Assembly (NCBI GenBank): GCA_024743275.1
Contig: JANSWW010000010.1
Span: 1 to 64,000 of the forward strand
Length of the DNA stretch: 64,000 bases
Direction of reading: 5' to 3'
Origin: Alphaproteobacteria bacterium
GTDB taxonomy: Bacteria; Pseudomonadota; Alphaproteobacteria; JANSWW01
Both the position numbers and the translations under genes were made by a program. Shown piece by piece: positions 8,301-16,852 of the stretch. The notes under the pieces are model-generated. The model saw nothing but the letters and a program-made list of their open reading frames with translations, searched no databases and was not told the DNA's origin. Every line of letters starts with the position of its first letter. Positions within the stretch are counted from its first letter, which is position 1.

Positions 8301-8720
8301 TCAATCCCCGGCCGCGTCGTCGGCTTCCGGCGCCGGGGTGACGCATTCCTTGACCCAGACATCGTAGACCGGGTGCTCCAACGCGTGGATCGCAGGGGAG
8401 GATGCGTACATCCAGCCCGACAGCAGGCGCCCGGCGATGACGCCGTTCTTCAATTCATCGATCTGCAGGAAGGCGGCGCTCTCCGGCGGCTCGGTCGGCG
8501 GGGTCGAAAAGCAGGCCTGAACATGGATGCTCAACGCCCCGAACCGGGCGCGTGTGCCCACCGGGACGGCGAATTCGGTGACCCTGGCGGTGATTTTGTC
8601 GAGCCCTTGAAGGACAGCGATCTCGCGCGGCAGGAATTCCGCCCACGCCGACGGCACGACCGCCCCGAACATGGCCGCAAACGCGGCGCAATGGGCCAGA
8701 AGGCGCAGTCCAGCCCTCAC
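8301..8720 (-). CDS. DUF2155 domain-containing exported protein
   Basis: A 139-residue protein with a cleavable signal peptide (hydrophobic stretch ending SAWAEF). The mature part matches the DUF2155 pattern: a strand-rich core with AVLQGLDKITARV, the LSIHVQACFSTPPTEPPESAAF segment, and SGWMYASSPAIHALEHPVYDVWVKEC carrying the second Cys, so a disulfide is likely. Its start overlaps the mlaD stop by four bases (ATGA). In many alphaproteobacteria this family sits beside mlaD and the NDUFA12 gene, as here. Its biochemical role is unknown; an envelope function is inferred from export and neighbours. Confidence 0.87.
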   Translation of the reverse strand: MRAGLRLLAHCAAFAAMFGAVVPSAWAEFLPREIAVLQGLDKITARVTEFAVPVGTRARFGALSIHVQACFSTPPTEPPESAAFLQIDELKNGVIAGRLLSGWMYASSPAIHALEHPVYDVWVKECVTPAPEADDAAGD

Positions 8721-9190
8721 TGGGAGCCGCCCTGAGTCCCTTCCGCTTGTTGGGCCGCGGAGAAAATGAACCGGCCGAGCAGGTCGACCACGTCGACGGC
8801 CGATTGCGTGAACTCGATGGCGCCGCCCGGCTCGATCATGTCGAAGTCCCCGCCCGGCTGAAGCTCGAGATAGGTCCCGCCAAGCAGGCCGTCGCTGGCG
8901 ATCTTCGCCGAACTGTCGAGCGGCAGCAGAATATCGTCCTGGACCGTGAAGGTGATTTCCGCCTGATAGGTCTCGGGATCCAGGCCCTGCTCGGTGATCA
9001 CCCCGACCTTGATGCCGCCGATCCGGACATCGGCGCCCGGCTTCAGGCCGCCGACCTGACTGAACCGCGCTTTGACCTCATAGCCGGAAACGGTCCCCTG
9101 GCCGGTCGCGGTGAAGGCGAAGGCCAGAAAGAAGGCCGCCACGGCGAGCACGACGGCGCCCAGAATTGTCTCGATGGTATTGCGTCCCAT
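8717..9190 (-). CDS. mlaD: MlaD, phospholipid ABC transporter substrate-binding subunit
   Basis: A 157-residue MCE-domain protein anchored by one N-terminal membrane helix (AVVLAVAAFFLAFAF) and otherwise periplasmic. The MCE core is clear: ARFSQVGGLKPGADVRIGGI, then DDILLPLDSSAKIASDGLLGGTYLELQPGG. MlaD hexamers shuttle phospholipids between the two membranes with MlaFEB. No mlaE or mlaF gene is present in this window, which is common in this group, where the gene is separated and linked to DUF2155 and NDUFA12. It lies 29 bases after the NDUFA12 gene and overlaps the next gene by four bases. Confidence 0.92.
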   Translation of the reverse strand: MGRNTIETILGAVVLAVAAFFLAFAFTATGQGTVSGYEVKARFSQVGGLKPGADVRIGGIKVGVITEQGLDPETYQAEITFTVQDDILLPLDSSAKIASDGLLGGTYLELQPGGDFDMIEPGGAIEFTQSAVDVVDLLGRFIFSAAQQAEGTQGGSQ

Positions 9191-9219
9191 GGGTCCCGAC
9201 CCTTACCGCGCCGCCCGGA

Positions 9220-9579
9220 TCACTCGGGCTGCCACGCCTCGTAATCGCCGGTCGCCGCATCCCGCTTGCCGCCCTTGAGCGTATGGCCCGGCGGGCGGTA
9301 GGCGAGTTCCGTCATGGTCAGATTAGGCAGATGCGGCTTTTCCCAGGCGGCCGGCTGATGCGGCTTCTCGGTCGGCAGATCGTCCGAGGTATAGTGCAGC
9401 CAAAGATGCCATTCCGGCGGCACTTTGGAGGCCTCGATCTCACCCTTGTAAACGACCCATCGCTTGGTCCGACGGGTCTTCGGCGGATCCTTCTCGATGT
9501 AATAGACGTTGCCGAACGCGTCCTCGCCGACCTGCTTGCCGTGGCGGCGCGTGAACAGCTTGGTATGGAAATCGAACAT
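9220..9579 (-). CDS. NADH:ubiquinone oxidoreductase NDUFA12-type subunit
   Basis: A 119-residue homologue of the mitochondrial complex I accessory subunit NDUFA12 (B17.2), a supernumerary subunit found in alphaproteobacterial complex I. Recognisable motifs are GKQVGEDAFGNVYYIEK, KRWVVYKGEIEASKVPPEWH and LHYTSDDLPTEKP, followed by the PNLTMTELAYRPPGH tail. I chose the ATG at 9579 (MFDFHTKLFTRRHGK), which aligns with family starts; a GTG nine codons upstream is possible. It heads a likely operon with mlaD and the DUF2155 gene. Confidence 0.92.
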   Translation of the reverse strand: MFDFHTKLFTRRHGKQVGEDAFGNVYYIEKDPPKTRRTKRWVVYKGEIEASKVPPEWHLWLHYTSDDLPTEKPHQPAAWEKPHLPNLTMTELAYRPPGHTLKGGKRDAATGDYEAWQPE

Positions 9580-9785
9580 CGCCGGAGCCCCGAAGCTATT
9601 GAACACCCCGTTTTGGGATCGCGGCGACTATGCCGATTACCGGGGCCAACGTCCAGTTTAATAGAGGACGTGTATGCCGCGCCGCTCCTCCACCCCGCCT
9701 CCACCCCTTACCCTGCGTTCAGAACAGGGCAGCAGCCCGCCGCAAAGGCGTGCGCCGGCCGGAAAACTCGGATAAAGCGAAATCC

Positions 9786-10742
9786 ATGTCGATGTCGATT
9801 CCGCCCCGCCCGCTGGGCCTGATCTGCGTGGTTGTCGCCAGCCTGATGCTTGGCGCGATGCCGACGGCGGGACGGCTCGCCTTCGACAGCGGCGCGGACA
9901 ACGCGGCCGTTCAATTGGGCCGTTTCATCCTCGCGGTCCTCCTGATGGCGCCGCTGTTCCTGCGCTATTGGCCCAATTTCAAGATCCTCGCCCGGCGCCC
10001 CGGCATGATGGCCGTGATTTCGCTGATGGTCGGCGGGGCGGCGGCCGGCAATCTCGGCGCGGTGCAGTACATCCCGGTGGCGGTCGCCAGCCTGCTGTTC
10101 TTCACCTTCCCGCTCTGGACCGCCCTGGTCGAGCATGTGACCGGCCAGGACCGGCTCTCCCCCCTCCGTTTCGGGTCGGTCCTGCTGGGGCTCGCCGGGG
10201 TCGGCCTGATTCTCGGCCTCTCCGGGGTCGAGCTCGATCCGCGCGGGGTCGGGCTCGCCCTGTTGGCCGCCTTCACCGCCACCACCCAGATCATTCTCAT
10301 TCCCAAGGTCTCCGCCGAGGCCGGGACCATGCCGGTGGTCGCCTTCACCTCCATCGTCCTGGCGATCGCCTGTCTCGGGGTCTGGGCGGTCGATGGAGTC
10401 TCCTTTCCGACGGCCCCGGTCGGTTGGGGCGCCATCGTCTTCATCGCGCTGGCCCATGTCGCCGGGGTGTTCCTGCTGTTCCGGGCCCTGTTGTTTCTGG
10501 GGCCGACCCGGACCGCCGTCGCCAACAATATGGAACCCCTGGTCAGCGTCATCGCCGCCGCCCTCGTCCTCGGCGAGCTGATCGGGCCGATGCAGGCGGC
10601 CGGCGGCGTGCTGATCCTCGGCGCCGTGCTGCTGAGCCAGATCGAAACGCGCCACCCCGACCCCCGCCCGCCCGTGGTCGATTCGAAACCCGCTGACCCG
10701 GAAGAGCGGAAAGCGCTCCACGACAAGACCCGGTCGGGCTGA
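9786..10742 (+). CDS. DMT-superfamily transporter, EamA family
   Basis: A 318-residue inner-membrane protein with about ten hydrophobic helices arranged as two EamA repeats (residues about 10-140 and 155-290). The N-terminal half contains GAMPTAGRLAF and the FFTFPLWTALVEH segment, and the second repeat ends with TAVANNMEPLVSVIAAALVLGE, typical of drug/metabolite exporters. The ATG at 9786 places the first helix close to the N-terminus; the frame is open upstream but without membrane-protein character. Divergent from the NDUFA12 gene. The substrate cannot be inferred. Confidence 0.85.
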   Translation: MSMSIPPRPLGLICVVVASLMLGAMPTAGRLAFDSGADNAAVQLGRFILAVLLMAPLFLRYWPNFKILARRPGMMAVISLMVGGAAAGNLGAVQYIPVAVASLLFFTFPLWTALVEHVTGQDRLSPLRFGSVLLGLAGVGLILGLSGVELDPRGVGLALLAAFTATTQIILIPKVSAEAGTMPVVAFTSIVLAIACLGVWAVDGVSFPTAPVGWGAIVFIALAHVAGVFLLFRALLFLGPTRTAVANNMEPLVSVIAAALVLGELIGPMQAAGGVLILGAVLLSQIETRHPDPRPPVVDSKPADPEERKALHDKTRSG

Positions 10743-10788
10743 GTTTTCCGCTGGGGCGCCATCGCATACCGTTGTCAACAGCAAAGAG

Positions 10789-10797
10789 TTATCCACA
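10789..10797 (+). promoter_or_regulatory. Consensus DnaA box upstream of nrdJ
   Basis: TTATCCACA, an exact match to the strongest DnaA-binding consensus. Only one copy is seen, so this is not an origin. It lies ten bases before the first NrdR-like box and 236 bases before nrdJ. DnaA control of ribonucleotide reductase is known for E. coli nrdAB; here it is an inference. Confidence 0.55.
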
Positions 10798-10798
10798 A

Positions 10799-10814
10799 CC
10801 CCTACATCTTGTGA
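10799..10814. promoter_or_regulatory. NrdR-like box 1
   Basis: CCCCTACATCTTGTGA matches the core of the NrdR consensus acaCwAtATaTwGtgt at C, w, A, A, T, T, w and G. NrdR is the ATP/dATP-sensing repressor of bacterial ribonucleotide reductase genes. The outer half-sites are poorer on the left side. Confidence 0.4.
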
Positions 10815-10854
10815 TAGGGTTTCGATCAATAACGACATAAAGAGCTTTGACTCT

Positions 10855-10885
10855 GCGGCCAACCATGTTTGGCCGCCTTCTTTTT
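10855..10885 (+). terminator. Intrinsic terminator-like hairpin ahead of nrdJ
   Basis: Eight-base perfect stem GCGGCCAA/TTGGCCGC (10855-10862 and 10869-10876) with a six-base loop, followed by CTTCTTTTT. It could end the EamA transcript 113 bases after its stop. Since a DnaA box and an NrdR-like box precede it, it may instead end a short leader RNA or attenuate nrdJ. Confidence 0.65.
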
Positions 10886-10992
10886 GCGCCCTCGCAACAC
10901 CACATCTAGTAGGTCGCCACCAAATTCGTCCCAGATATCGATTTTTGGGCTTGTCGGGTTAATCAAGCGGCGGTACCTTTCACGTCCAAGAC

Positions 10993-11008
10993 ACACAAGA
11001 TGTTGTGC
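10993..11008. promoter_or_regulatory. NrdR-like box 2
   Basis: ACACAAGATGTTGTGC fits the 16-base NrdR consensus acaCwAtATaTwGtgt at 13 positions and is nearly palindromic. It ends 24 bases before the nrdJ ATG. NrdR normally binds two boxes close together; box 1 here is 194 bases away, so if both are real the arrangement is unusual. Confidence 0.5.
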
Positions 11009-11032
11009 AGCGACTTGAGGGGGCCGCATCCA

Positions 11033-14000
11033 ATGAAAATCGAGCGTAAATTCACTTCCGCCGACCATGACGCCTATGACGGTCTGGAGTTTCGCAAGAC
11101 CACCAGCGAAATCCGCAACCCGGACGGCTCCATCGTCTTCAAGAACGACGATGTCGAGGTGCCCGGCCAGTTCTCCCAGGTCGCGGCCGACATCCTGGCC
11201 CAGAAGTATTTCCGAAAGGCCGGCGTCCCGGCGGCGCTGAAGCGGGTCAAGGAAAAGGACGTTCCTACCTGGCTACAGCGCAAGACGGCGGACAAGGCGG
11301 CCCTCGAAAAGCTCCCCGAAGATCAGCGCTATGGCGGCGAGACCTCCGGCAAGCAGGTCTTCGACCGTCTCGCCGGCACCTGGACCTATTGGGGCTGGAA
11401 GGGCGGTTATTTCGACACCGAGCAGGACGCCCGCGCCTATTTCGACGAGATGCGCGTGATGCTCGCCCGTCAGATGGCGGCGCCGAACTCCCCGCAGTGG
11501 TTCAACACCGGCCTGCACTGGGCCTACGGCATCGACGGCCCCGCCCAGGGCCACCACTATGTCGACTACCGGACCGGCGAGCTGACCCGCTCGGCCTCCG
11601 CCTATGAGCACCCGCAGCCCCATGCCTGCTTCATCCAGTCGGTCGGCGACGACCTGGTGAACGAAGGCGGCATCATGGATCTCTGGGTCCGCGAGGCGCG
11701 GCTGTTCAAATACGGCAGCGGCACGGGCACCAACTTCTCCCGTCTGCGCGGCGAGAAGGAACCGCTTTCCGGCGGCGGCAAGTCCTCCGGCCTGATGAGC
11801 TTCCTCAAGATCGGAGACCGGGCGGCGGGCGCGATCAAGTCCGGCGGCACCACCCGCCGGGCGGCCAAGATGGTCACGGTCGACATCGACCACCCGGACA
11901 TCATCGACTACATCGACTGGAAGGTCCGCGAGGACCAGAAGGTCGCCTCCATCGTCACCGGCTCCAAGATCAACAAGGAGCGGCTGAACGCGGTCCTCAA
12001 GGCGTGCGTCGACGCCGGGATCGAGGGCGACGCCCGTTTCGATCCGAAGCAGAACACCCTGCTGCGCAAGGCGATCAAGGACGCCCGCCGCGACAAGGTC
12101 TCCGACAACTTGGTCCAGCGGACGATCCAGTTCGCGAAGCAGGGCTTCGTCGAGATCGAATTCCCGACCTTCGACACGGATTGGGACAGCGAGGCCTATC
12201 TCACCGTTTCGGGCCAGAACTCCAACAACTCGGTCCGGGTGACCAACGAGTTCCTGCGGGCGGTCGAGACCGATGGCGAATGGACCCTGCGCAATCGGAC
12301 CAACGACGGGACGAAGACGGTCGGCGCCAAGGATCTGATGGACCGCATCAGCTACGCCGCCTGGGCCTGCGCCGATCCGGGCATGCAATATGACAGCACG
12401 ATCAACGAGTGGCACACCTGCCCGGCCTCCGGCCGCATCAACGCCTCCAACCCGTGCTCCGAGTACATGTTCCTGGACGACACGGCCTGCAACCTGGCGT
12501 CCCTGAACCTGATGCAGTTCCGCAAAGCGGACGGCAGCTTCGACATCGTCAGCTTCGAGCATGCCTGCCGGCTGTGGACCATCACCCTGGAAATCTCGGT
12601 GCTGATGGCCCAGTTCCCGTCCAAGGAAATCGCCGAGCTGTCCTATCGCTTCCGGACCCTGGGCCTCGGCTACGCCAATATCGGCGGCCTGCTGATGGCC
12701 ATGGGCCTGTCCTACGACAGCCCCGAGGGCCGGGCGCTGTGCGGCGCCATCACCGCGGTGATGACCGGTCGGTCCTATGCGACCTCCGCCGAGATGGCGG
12801 ACGAGCTGGGCGCGTTCCCGGGCTATGCCGAAAACGCCGACCATATGCTGCGGGTCATCCGCAACCACCGCCGGGCCGCCCATGGCGAGGCCAAGGGCTA
12901 TGAGAGCCTCGAGGTTCTGCCGGTGCCGCTCGACATCAAGTCCTGCCCGGAGGCTGATCTTGTCGCCGCCGCCGCCAAGGCCTGGGACGACGCCCTGTCC
13001 CTCGGCGAGCGGCACGGCTATCGCAACGCCCAGGCGACGGTGATCGCCCCGACCGGCACCATCGGTCTGGTCATGGACTGCGACACCACCGGCATCGAGC
13101 CGGACTTCGCCATCGTCAAATTCAAGAAGCTGGCCGGTGGCGGCTACTTCAAGATCATCAACCGGACGGTCCCCGAGGCCCTGAAAAAGCTCGGCTATCG
13201 CCCGACGGAGATCGAAGAGATCGTCCGTTACGCCGTCGGCCATGGAACCCTCGAAGGGGCCCCGGGGATCGACCATGAAGCGTTGCGCGACAGAGGCTTC
13301 ACCGACGAGGCCCTGGAGAAGCTGGAAGCGGGTCTCGCCTCAGCCTTCGACATCAAGTTCGCCTTCAACAAGTGGTCGCTGGGCGAGGAGTTCCTGACCC
13401 AGACCCTTGGGATCGAGGAAGAGAAGATCAACGACTTCTCCTTCGACCTGCTGGCCCATCTCGGCTTCTCGCGGGCCGATATCGACGCCGCCAACACCTA
13501 TGTCTGCGGGGCGATGACCCTGGAGGGCGCGCCGCACATCAAGGACGAGCACCTCGCCGTCTTCGATTGCGCCAACGCCTGCGGCCGGATCGGCAAGCGC
13601 TTCCTGTCGGTCGAGAGCCACATTCGGATGATGGCCGCGGCCCAGCCCTTCATCTCCGGCGCCATCTCCAAGACCATCAACATGCCGAACGGCGCGCTGG
13701 TCGAGGACTGCATGGACGCCTACATGCTGAGCTGGAAGCTCGGCATCAAGGCGAACGCGCTGTACCGCGACGGCTCGAAACTCTCCCAGCCGCTGTCCTC
13801 GGCGGTCCTGGAGGAGGACGACCTCGACGCGCTGGAGGAGGCGATCGACCTGCCCAAGGCCGCGGCCGTGCCGCAGATCGTCGAGCGGATCGTCGAAAAG
13901 GTGGTCGAGGTCGAGCGCGCCGCCCAGCGCAAGCGCCTGCCGAACCGCCGCAAGGGCTATACCCAGAAGGCGACCGTCGGCGGCCACAAGGTCTATCTGC

Positions 14001-14740
14001 GCACCGGCGAACAGGACGACGGCAAGCTGGCCGAGATCTTCATCGACATGCACAAGGAAGGGTCCGCCTTCCGCAGCGTGATGAACAACTTCGCCATCGC
14101 GGTCTCGATCGGCCTGCAATACGGCGTGCCGCTGGAGGAATATGTCGACGCCTACACCTTCACCCGCTTCGAACCGGCGGGTCTGGTCCAGGGCAACGAC
14201 ACGATCAAGAACGCCACGTCGATCCTCGACTACATCTTCCGCGAACTGGCCGTCAGCTATCTCGGTCGCAACGATCTCGCCCATGTCGAGCCGCAGGACC
14301 TGCAGCCCGACACGGTCGGCCGCGGCGAAAGGGACGGCGAGCGGACCGAGGTGGCCGTCAAGGAGACGACCCTTCAGGACGCGGTGCTGAAGAAGATCGA
14401 GCAGGTGGCGAGCCGCGGCTATGTCCGCAACAAGTTCACCGTCTACTCGAACGCTCCGCAAGGCCGGGCGACCGGCACACATGGGGGGACGCATGGCGCT
14501 CCCCAGGGGAGCAATGGCGGCGGCCACACGGTGACCCGGGTGCAGACCGCGACCGCCACGACCGCGACGCTCACCGAGGCGGTGATGGACGAGGTCGACA
14601 GCAAACTGGAGCGGATCCGGGAGGCACGGGCCAAGGGCTATGAGGGCGACAGCTGCGCCGAATGCGGCAACTTCACCCTCGTGCGCAACGGCACCTGCCT
14701 CAAATGCGATACCTGCGGCAGCACGACTGGTTGTTCCTAA
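11033..14740 (+). CDS. nrdJ: Class II (adenosylcobalamin-dependent) ribonucleoside-diphosphate reductase
   Basis: A 1235-residue cytosolic enzyme that makes deoxyribonucleotides using coenzyme B12 to create the thiyl radical, so it works with or without oxygen. The first active-site Cys is in [12 protein letters not shown] (about residue 203) and the radical-bearing Cys in [11 protein letters not shown] (about residue 474). ACNLASLNL and [21 protein letters not shown] are further reductase motifs. The C-terminus carries a Cys-rich zinc-ribbon tail ([11 protein letters not shown] and [14 protein letters not shown]), typical of the long alphaproteobacterial form. A GGGG site precedes the ATG. 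A DnaA box and NrdR-like boxes lie upstream and a strong terminator follows. No cobalamin riboswitch is seen. Confidence 0.97.
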   Translation: MKIERKFTSADHDAYDGLEFRKTTSEIRNPDGSIVFKNDDVEVPGQFSQVAADILAQKYFRKAGVPAALKRVKEKDVPTWLQRKTADKAALEKLPEDQRYGGETSGKQVFDRLAGTWTYWGWKGGYFDTEQDARAYFDEMRVMLARQMAAPNSPQWFNTGLHWAYGIDGPAQGHHYVDYRTGELTRSASAYEHPQPHACFIQSVGDDLVNEGGIMDLWVREARLFKYGSGTGTNFSRLRGEKEPLSGGGKSSGLMSFLKIGDRAAGAIKSGGTTRRAAKMVTVDIDHPDIIDYIDWKVREDQKVASIVTGSKINKERLNAVLKACVDAGIEGDARFDPKQNTLLRKAIKDARRDKVSDNLVQRTIQFAKQGFVEIEFPTFDTDWDSEAYLTVSGQNSNNSVRVTNEFLRAVETDGEWTLRNRTNDGTKTVGAKDLMDRISYAAWACADPGMQYDSTINEWHTCPASGRINASNPCSEYMFLDDTACNLASLNLMQFRKADGSFDIVSFEHACRLWTITLEISVLMAQFPSKEIAELSYRFRTLGLGYANIGGLLMAMGLSYDSPEGRALCGAITAVMTGRSYATSAEMADELGAFPGYAENADHMLRVIRNHRRAAHGEAKGYESLEVLPVPLDIKSCPEADLVAAAAKAWDDALSLGERHGYRNAQATVIAPTGTIGLVMDCDTTGIEPDFAIVKFKKLAGGGYFKIINRTVPEALKKLGYRPTEIEEIVRYAVGHGTLEGAPGIDHEALRDRGFTDEALEKLEAGLASAFDIKFAFNKWSLGEEFLTQTLGIEEEKINDFSFDLLAHLGFSRADIDAANTYVCGAMTLEGAPHIKDEHLAVFDCANACGRIGKRFLSVESHIRMMAAAQPFISGAISKTINMPNGALVEDCMDAYMLSWKLGIKANALYRDGSKLSQPLSSAVLEEDDLDALEEAIDLPKAAAVPQIVERIVEKVVEVERAAQRKRLPNRRKGYTQKATVGGHKVYLRTGEQDDGKLAEIFIDMHKEGSAFRSVMNNFAIAVSIGLQYGVPLEEYVDAYTFTRFEPAGLVQGNDTIKNATSILDYIFRELAVSYLGRNDLAHVEPQDLQPDTVGRGERDGERTEVAVKETTLQDAVLKKIEQVASRGYVRNKFTVYSNAPQGRATGTHGGTHGAPQGSNGGGHTVTRVQTATATTATLTEAVMDEVDSKLERIREARAKGYEGDSCAECGNFTLVRNGTCLKCDTCGSTTGCS

Positions 14741-14865
14741 CTGTCCGCAGGCTTTCGGGCGCGCACCCTCCCTCCTCCGCGCGCCCGACCAAAAGCAGAC
14801 CCGCCGGGTTCGTCGGCCTCTTCCCCGTCGGGTCTGAATAAAAATAGCTCCTCTACCCACAGACT

Positions 14866-14904
14866 GCCGGGGATTCTCCATAAAGAGAGAACCCCGGCTT
14901 CTTT
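14866..14904 (+). terminator. Intrinsic terminator after nrdJ
   Basis: A stem of GCCGGGG-a-TTCTC (14866-14878) with GAGAACCCCGGC (14887-14898) pairs along twelve bases with one bulged A and an eight-base loop, followed by TTCTTT. It lies 126 bases past the nrdJ stop. A second, weaker inverted repeat (AGACCCG/CGGGTCT) precedes it. Confidence 0.8.
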
Positions 14905-15001
14905 ATGGGCGCCCGCCGATCCATAGCCTTGGTTCCCCCGCCCCGCCCTGCTATCAAATCCTGACCGAAGGTTGGGGTTGGTTCATGGCGCGCCGAACCC
15001 T

Positions 15002-15769
15002 ATGCTCAGAACGGTCCAATCCTTAGGAGTCGAGCGCGGGTCAGTGCGGGAACCGAGAAGCCTTTTCGAGAATTTGAAGCGGATGCTGAAATACCGCTTC
15101 ATCGTCCCGTTGAAACGCGGCACCCGTCATCCGCCCGAATACACGGCACGGGGCGTGGCCATCGGCCTTGCCTGGGCCTTCACGCCCTTGATCGGCATTC
15201 AGATGCCCATCGTGGTCGCGACCTGGTTCATCACCAACCGGCTGTTCAACTGGAATTTCTCGATCATCGTGGCGCTCGCCTGGACCTGGGCGACGAACGT
15301 CGCGACCATGATCCCGATCTATTACATCTTCTATGTGACCGGGCAGTTCATCCTGGGCAGCGACAACATCGCCGGTTTCAAAGGCTTCTCAGACGCCTGG
15401 CAGGCGACCTTCGCCGAGGGACTCGCCTGGTATGAGCGGGTCGGACTCGGCCTCGACGTCGCGGCCGGCTTCGGCATCGATCTCCTGGTCGGCAGCATGC
15501 CCTATGTCATCGCCTCCTCCTGGATCGGCTACAGTTGGTCGAAGGCGTTCATCACCCGCTATCGTCAGGCGCGGAAGGCAAGCCTCGCCAGGAAACGCGA
15601 ACAGCGCCGCCTGCGCAGGGAAAAGATGGACCTGGAAAAGACCGGCCTGGAAAAGACTAGCCTGGAAAAGACTAGCCTGGAAAAAGCCGGGCCGTTTGAG
15701 AAGGGCCGGAAAAAAACCGGCCGGGGCAAGTCCGGCGGCAAGGGTGCGACCAACACCTCGCCCGCATAG
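15002..15769 (+). CDS. DUF2062 membrane protein with repeat tail
   Basis: A 255-residue inner-membrane protein of the DUF2062 family. The family signature is RHPPEYTARGVAIGLAWAF, then TPLIGIQMPIV and the hydrophobic helices FSIIVALAWTWATNVATMIPIYYI and FGIDLLVGSMPYVIASSWIGY. After the last helix comes a very basic tail that includes four tandem LEK(T/A) pentapeptides encoded by a 15-base repeat, then a Lys/Gly-rich end. The start is uncertain; I chose the ATG at 15002, and the preceding ribosome site is weak. The family function is unknown. Confidence 0.85.
   Translation: MLRTVQSLGVERGSVREPRSLFENLKRMLKYRFIVPLKRGTRHPPEYTARGVAIGLAWAFTPLIGIQMPIVVATWFITNRLFNWNFSIIVALAWTWATNVATMIPIYYIFYVTGQFILGSDNIAGFKGFSDAWQATFAEGLAWYERVGLGLDVAAGFGIDLLVGSMPYVIASSWIGYSWSKAFITRYRQARKASLARKREQRRLRREKMDLEKTGLEKTSLEKTSLEKAGPFEKGRKKTGRGKSGGKGATNTSPA
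15631..15690 (+). repeat. 15-base tandem repeat, four copies, in the DUF2062 gene
   Basis: Four contiguous 15-base units starting CCTGGAAAAG at 15631, 15646, 15661 and 15676; the two central units are identical and the outer ones differ at a few bases. In frame they encode the LEKT(S/G) pentapeptide series in the cytosolic tail. Confidence 0.9.
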
Positions 15770-15823
15770 CTCAAATGACGGGAGAAGGGGGCACGTGACC
15801 TTTGCTGTCGAAGGAAAGGTTAT

Positions 15824-16648
15824 TCATCCACCCCGGGCAACGAATGTCGGATTGAGGAAGCGCTCGTCGGCCTTGCCGTAGACCAGGGGCTGGCCGTCCT
15901 CGAGCCGGGCGACGGTACCGCCGGCGGCCAGAACGATGGCGTGGCCCGCCGCCGTATCCCATTCGCTGGTCGGCCCGGTACGGGGATAGAGATCCGCCGT
16001 CCCCTCCGCCACCAGACAGAATTTGAGAGAGCTTCCCGCCGCCGTCGCGTCCTTGACCTTGAGATCGCCTAGATAGGCGTCGAGTTCCGGATTGCGGTGG
16101 CTGCGACTGGCGACGACGATCAGGCCGTCCGGGTCCGGATGACGGACCTGGATCTCGCGGCCGTCGCAGGGCGCACCCCGCTCCTCAGCCGACCATTTCC
16201 AGGCGGCTCCTTCCGATTTGCTCTGTCCGACGATCCCCGCGTAGCTGACGCCGGAGGCCGGGACATGGATCACGCCCATCACCGGCTCGCCCTTGTGGAT
16301 CAGGCCGATATTGACTGTGAAGTCCCCGCCCTTCCGGACGAATTCCTTGGTGCCGTCCAGCGGATCGACGAGCCAGAAGGTGCCGCCGGCGACATCCGGG
16401 ATGATCCCGTCGGCGACCCGTTCCTCGGTCACCACCGGGATGTCCGGGGTCAGCGCCGTCAGCCCCTCGAAGATCACCTTGTCGGCGGCCCGGTCGGCCT
16501 CGGTCACCGGGGTGCCGTCGGCCTTGCCCTCGACATCCACGTCGCCGTGGTAGAAGGGCAGGATCACTTCCGCCGCCTCGGCGGCCAGCGTCCGCAGGGA
16601 CGGCAGCAGGGCGATCATCTCGTCGGTGGTGGGCATGGCGCGTTCCAT
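15824..16648 (-). CDS. cysQ: 3'(2'),5'-bisphosphate nucleotidase CysQ
   Basis: A 274-residue member of the inositol monophosphatase superfamily that hydrolyses PAP to AMP, clearing the by-product of sulfate assimilation. Metal-binding and catalytic motifs are visible: DGTPVTEADRAAD (about residue 43), VVTEE, and WLVDPLDGTKEFVRKGGDFTVNIGL (about residue 95), with the C-terminal EWDTAAGHAIVLAAGG. I chose the ATG at 16648, with a GGGAGGGG site about a dozen bases upstream; a second ATG four codons later is possible. No sulfate genes adjoin it. Confidence 0.93.
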   Translation of the reverse strand: MERAMPTTDEMIALLPSLRTLAAEAAEVILPFYHGDVDVEGKADGTPVTEADRAADKVIFEGLTALTPDIPVVTEERVADGIIPDVAGGTFWLVDPLDGTKEFVRKGGDFTVNIGLIHKGEPVMGVIHVPASGVSYAGIVGQSKSEGAAWKWSAEERGAPCDGREIQVRHPDPDGLIVVASRSHRNPELDAYLGDLKVKDATAAGSSLKFCLVAEGTADLYPRTGPTSEWDTAAGHAIVLAAGGTVARLEDGQPLVYGKADERFLNPTFVARGG

Positions 16649-16659
16649 CTCGCGAAAAG

Positions 16660-16835
16660 CCCCTCCCTTCGAACAGGAGGGGTCGGGGTGGGGCCGTTAA
16701 ACCCCCATCGTCAGCCCTTATCAAGAACCGATAGGGCCTTTCCCCCCCATCCCAACCTTCTCCCCCAGGGGAGAAGGAACGGGATCGCCCCACAACCCAC
16801 CCTCTCCCCCAGGAGAAAGGGCCGGGGTGAGGGGG
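16660..16835. repeat. Cluster of dispersed palindromes, copy 3
   Basis: Three members in one 204-base gap between coxL-like and cysQ genes: 16660-16694, 16746-16782 and 16797-16835. Each has a C-rich arm, a short spacer and a G-rich arm with the GGGGTGGG or GGGGTGAGGG tail. No gene is visible in the gap. Confidence 0.75.
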
Positions 16836-16852
16836 CACTCAGATCAGACCGA

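Noticed and set aside
10743-11032. Cobalamin riboswitch upstream of the B12-dependent nrdJ
   Set aside because: I looked for the conserved B12-box-type core and found none; the region is better explained by the DnaA/NrdR-like sites and hairpin.
11273-13276. A 667-codon open frame antisense to nrdJ, and similar long frames opposite coxL-like and clpA genes
   Set aside because: They are mirror frames of GC-rich coding DNA, with low-complexity translations and no ribosome sites, lying opposite clearly identified genes.
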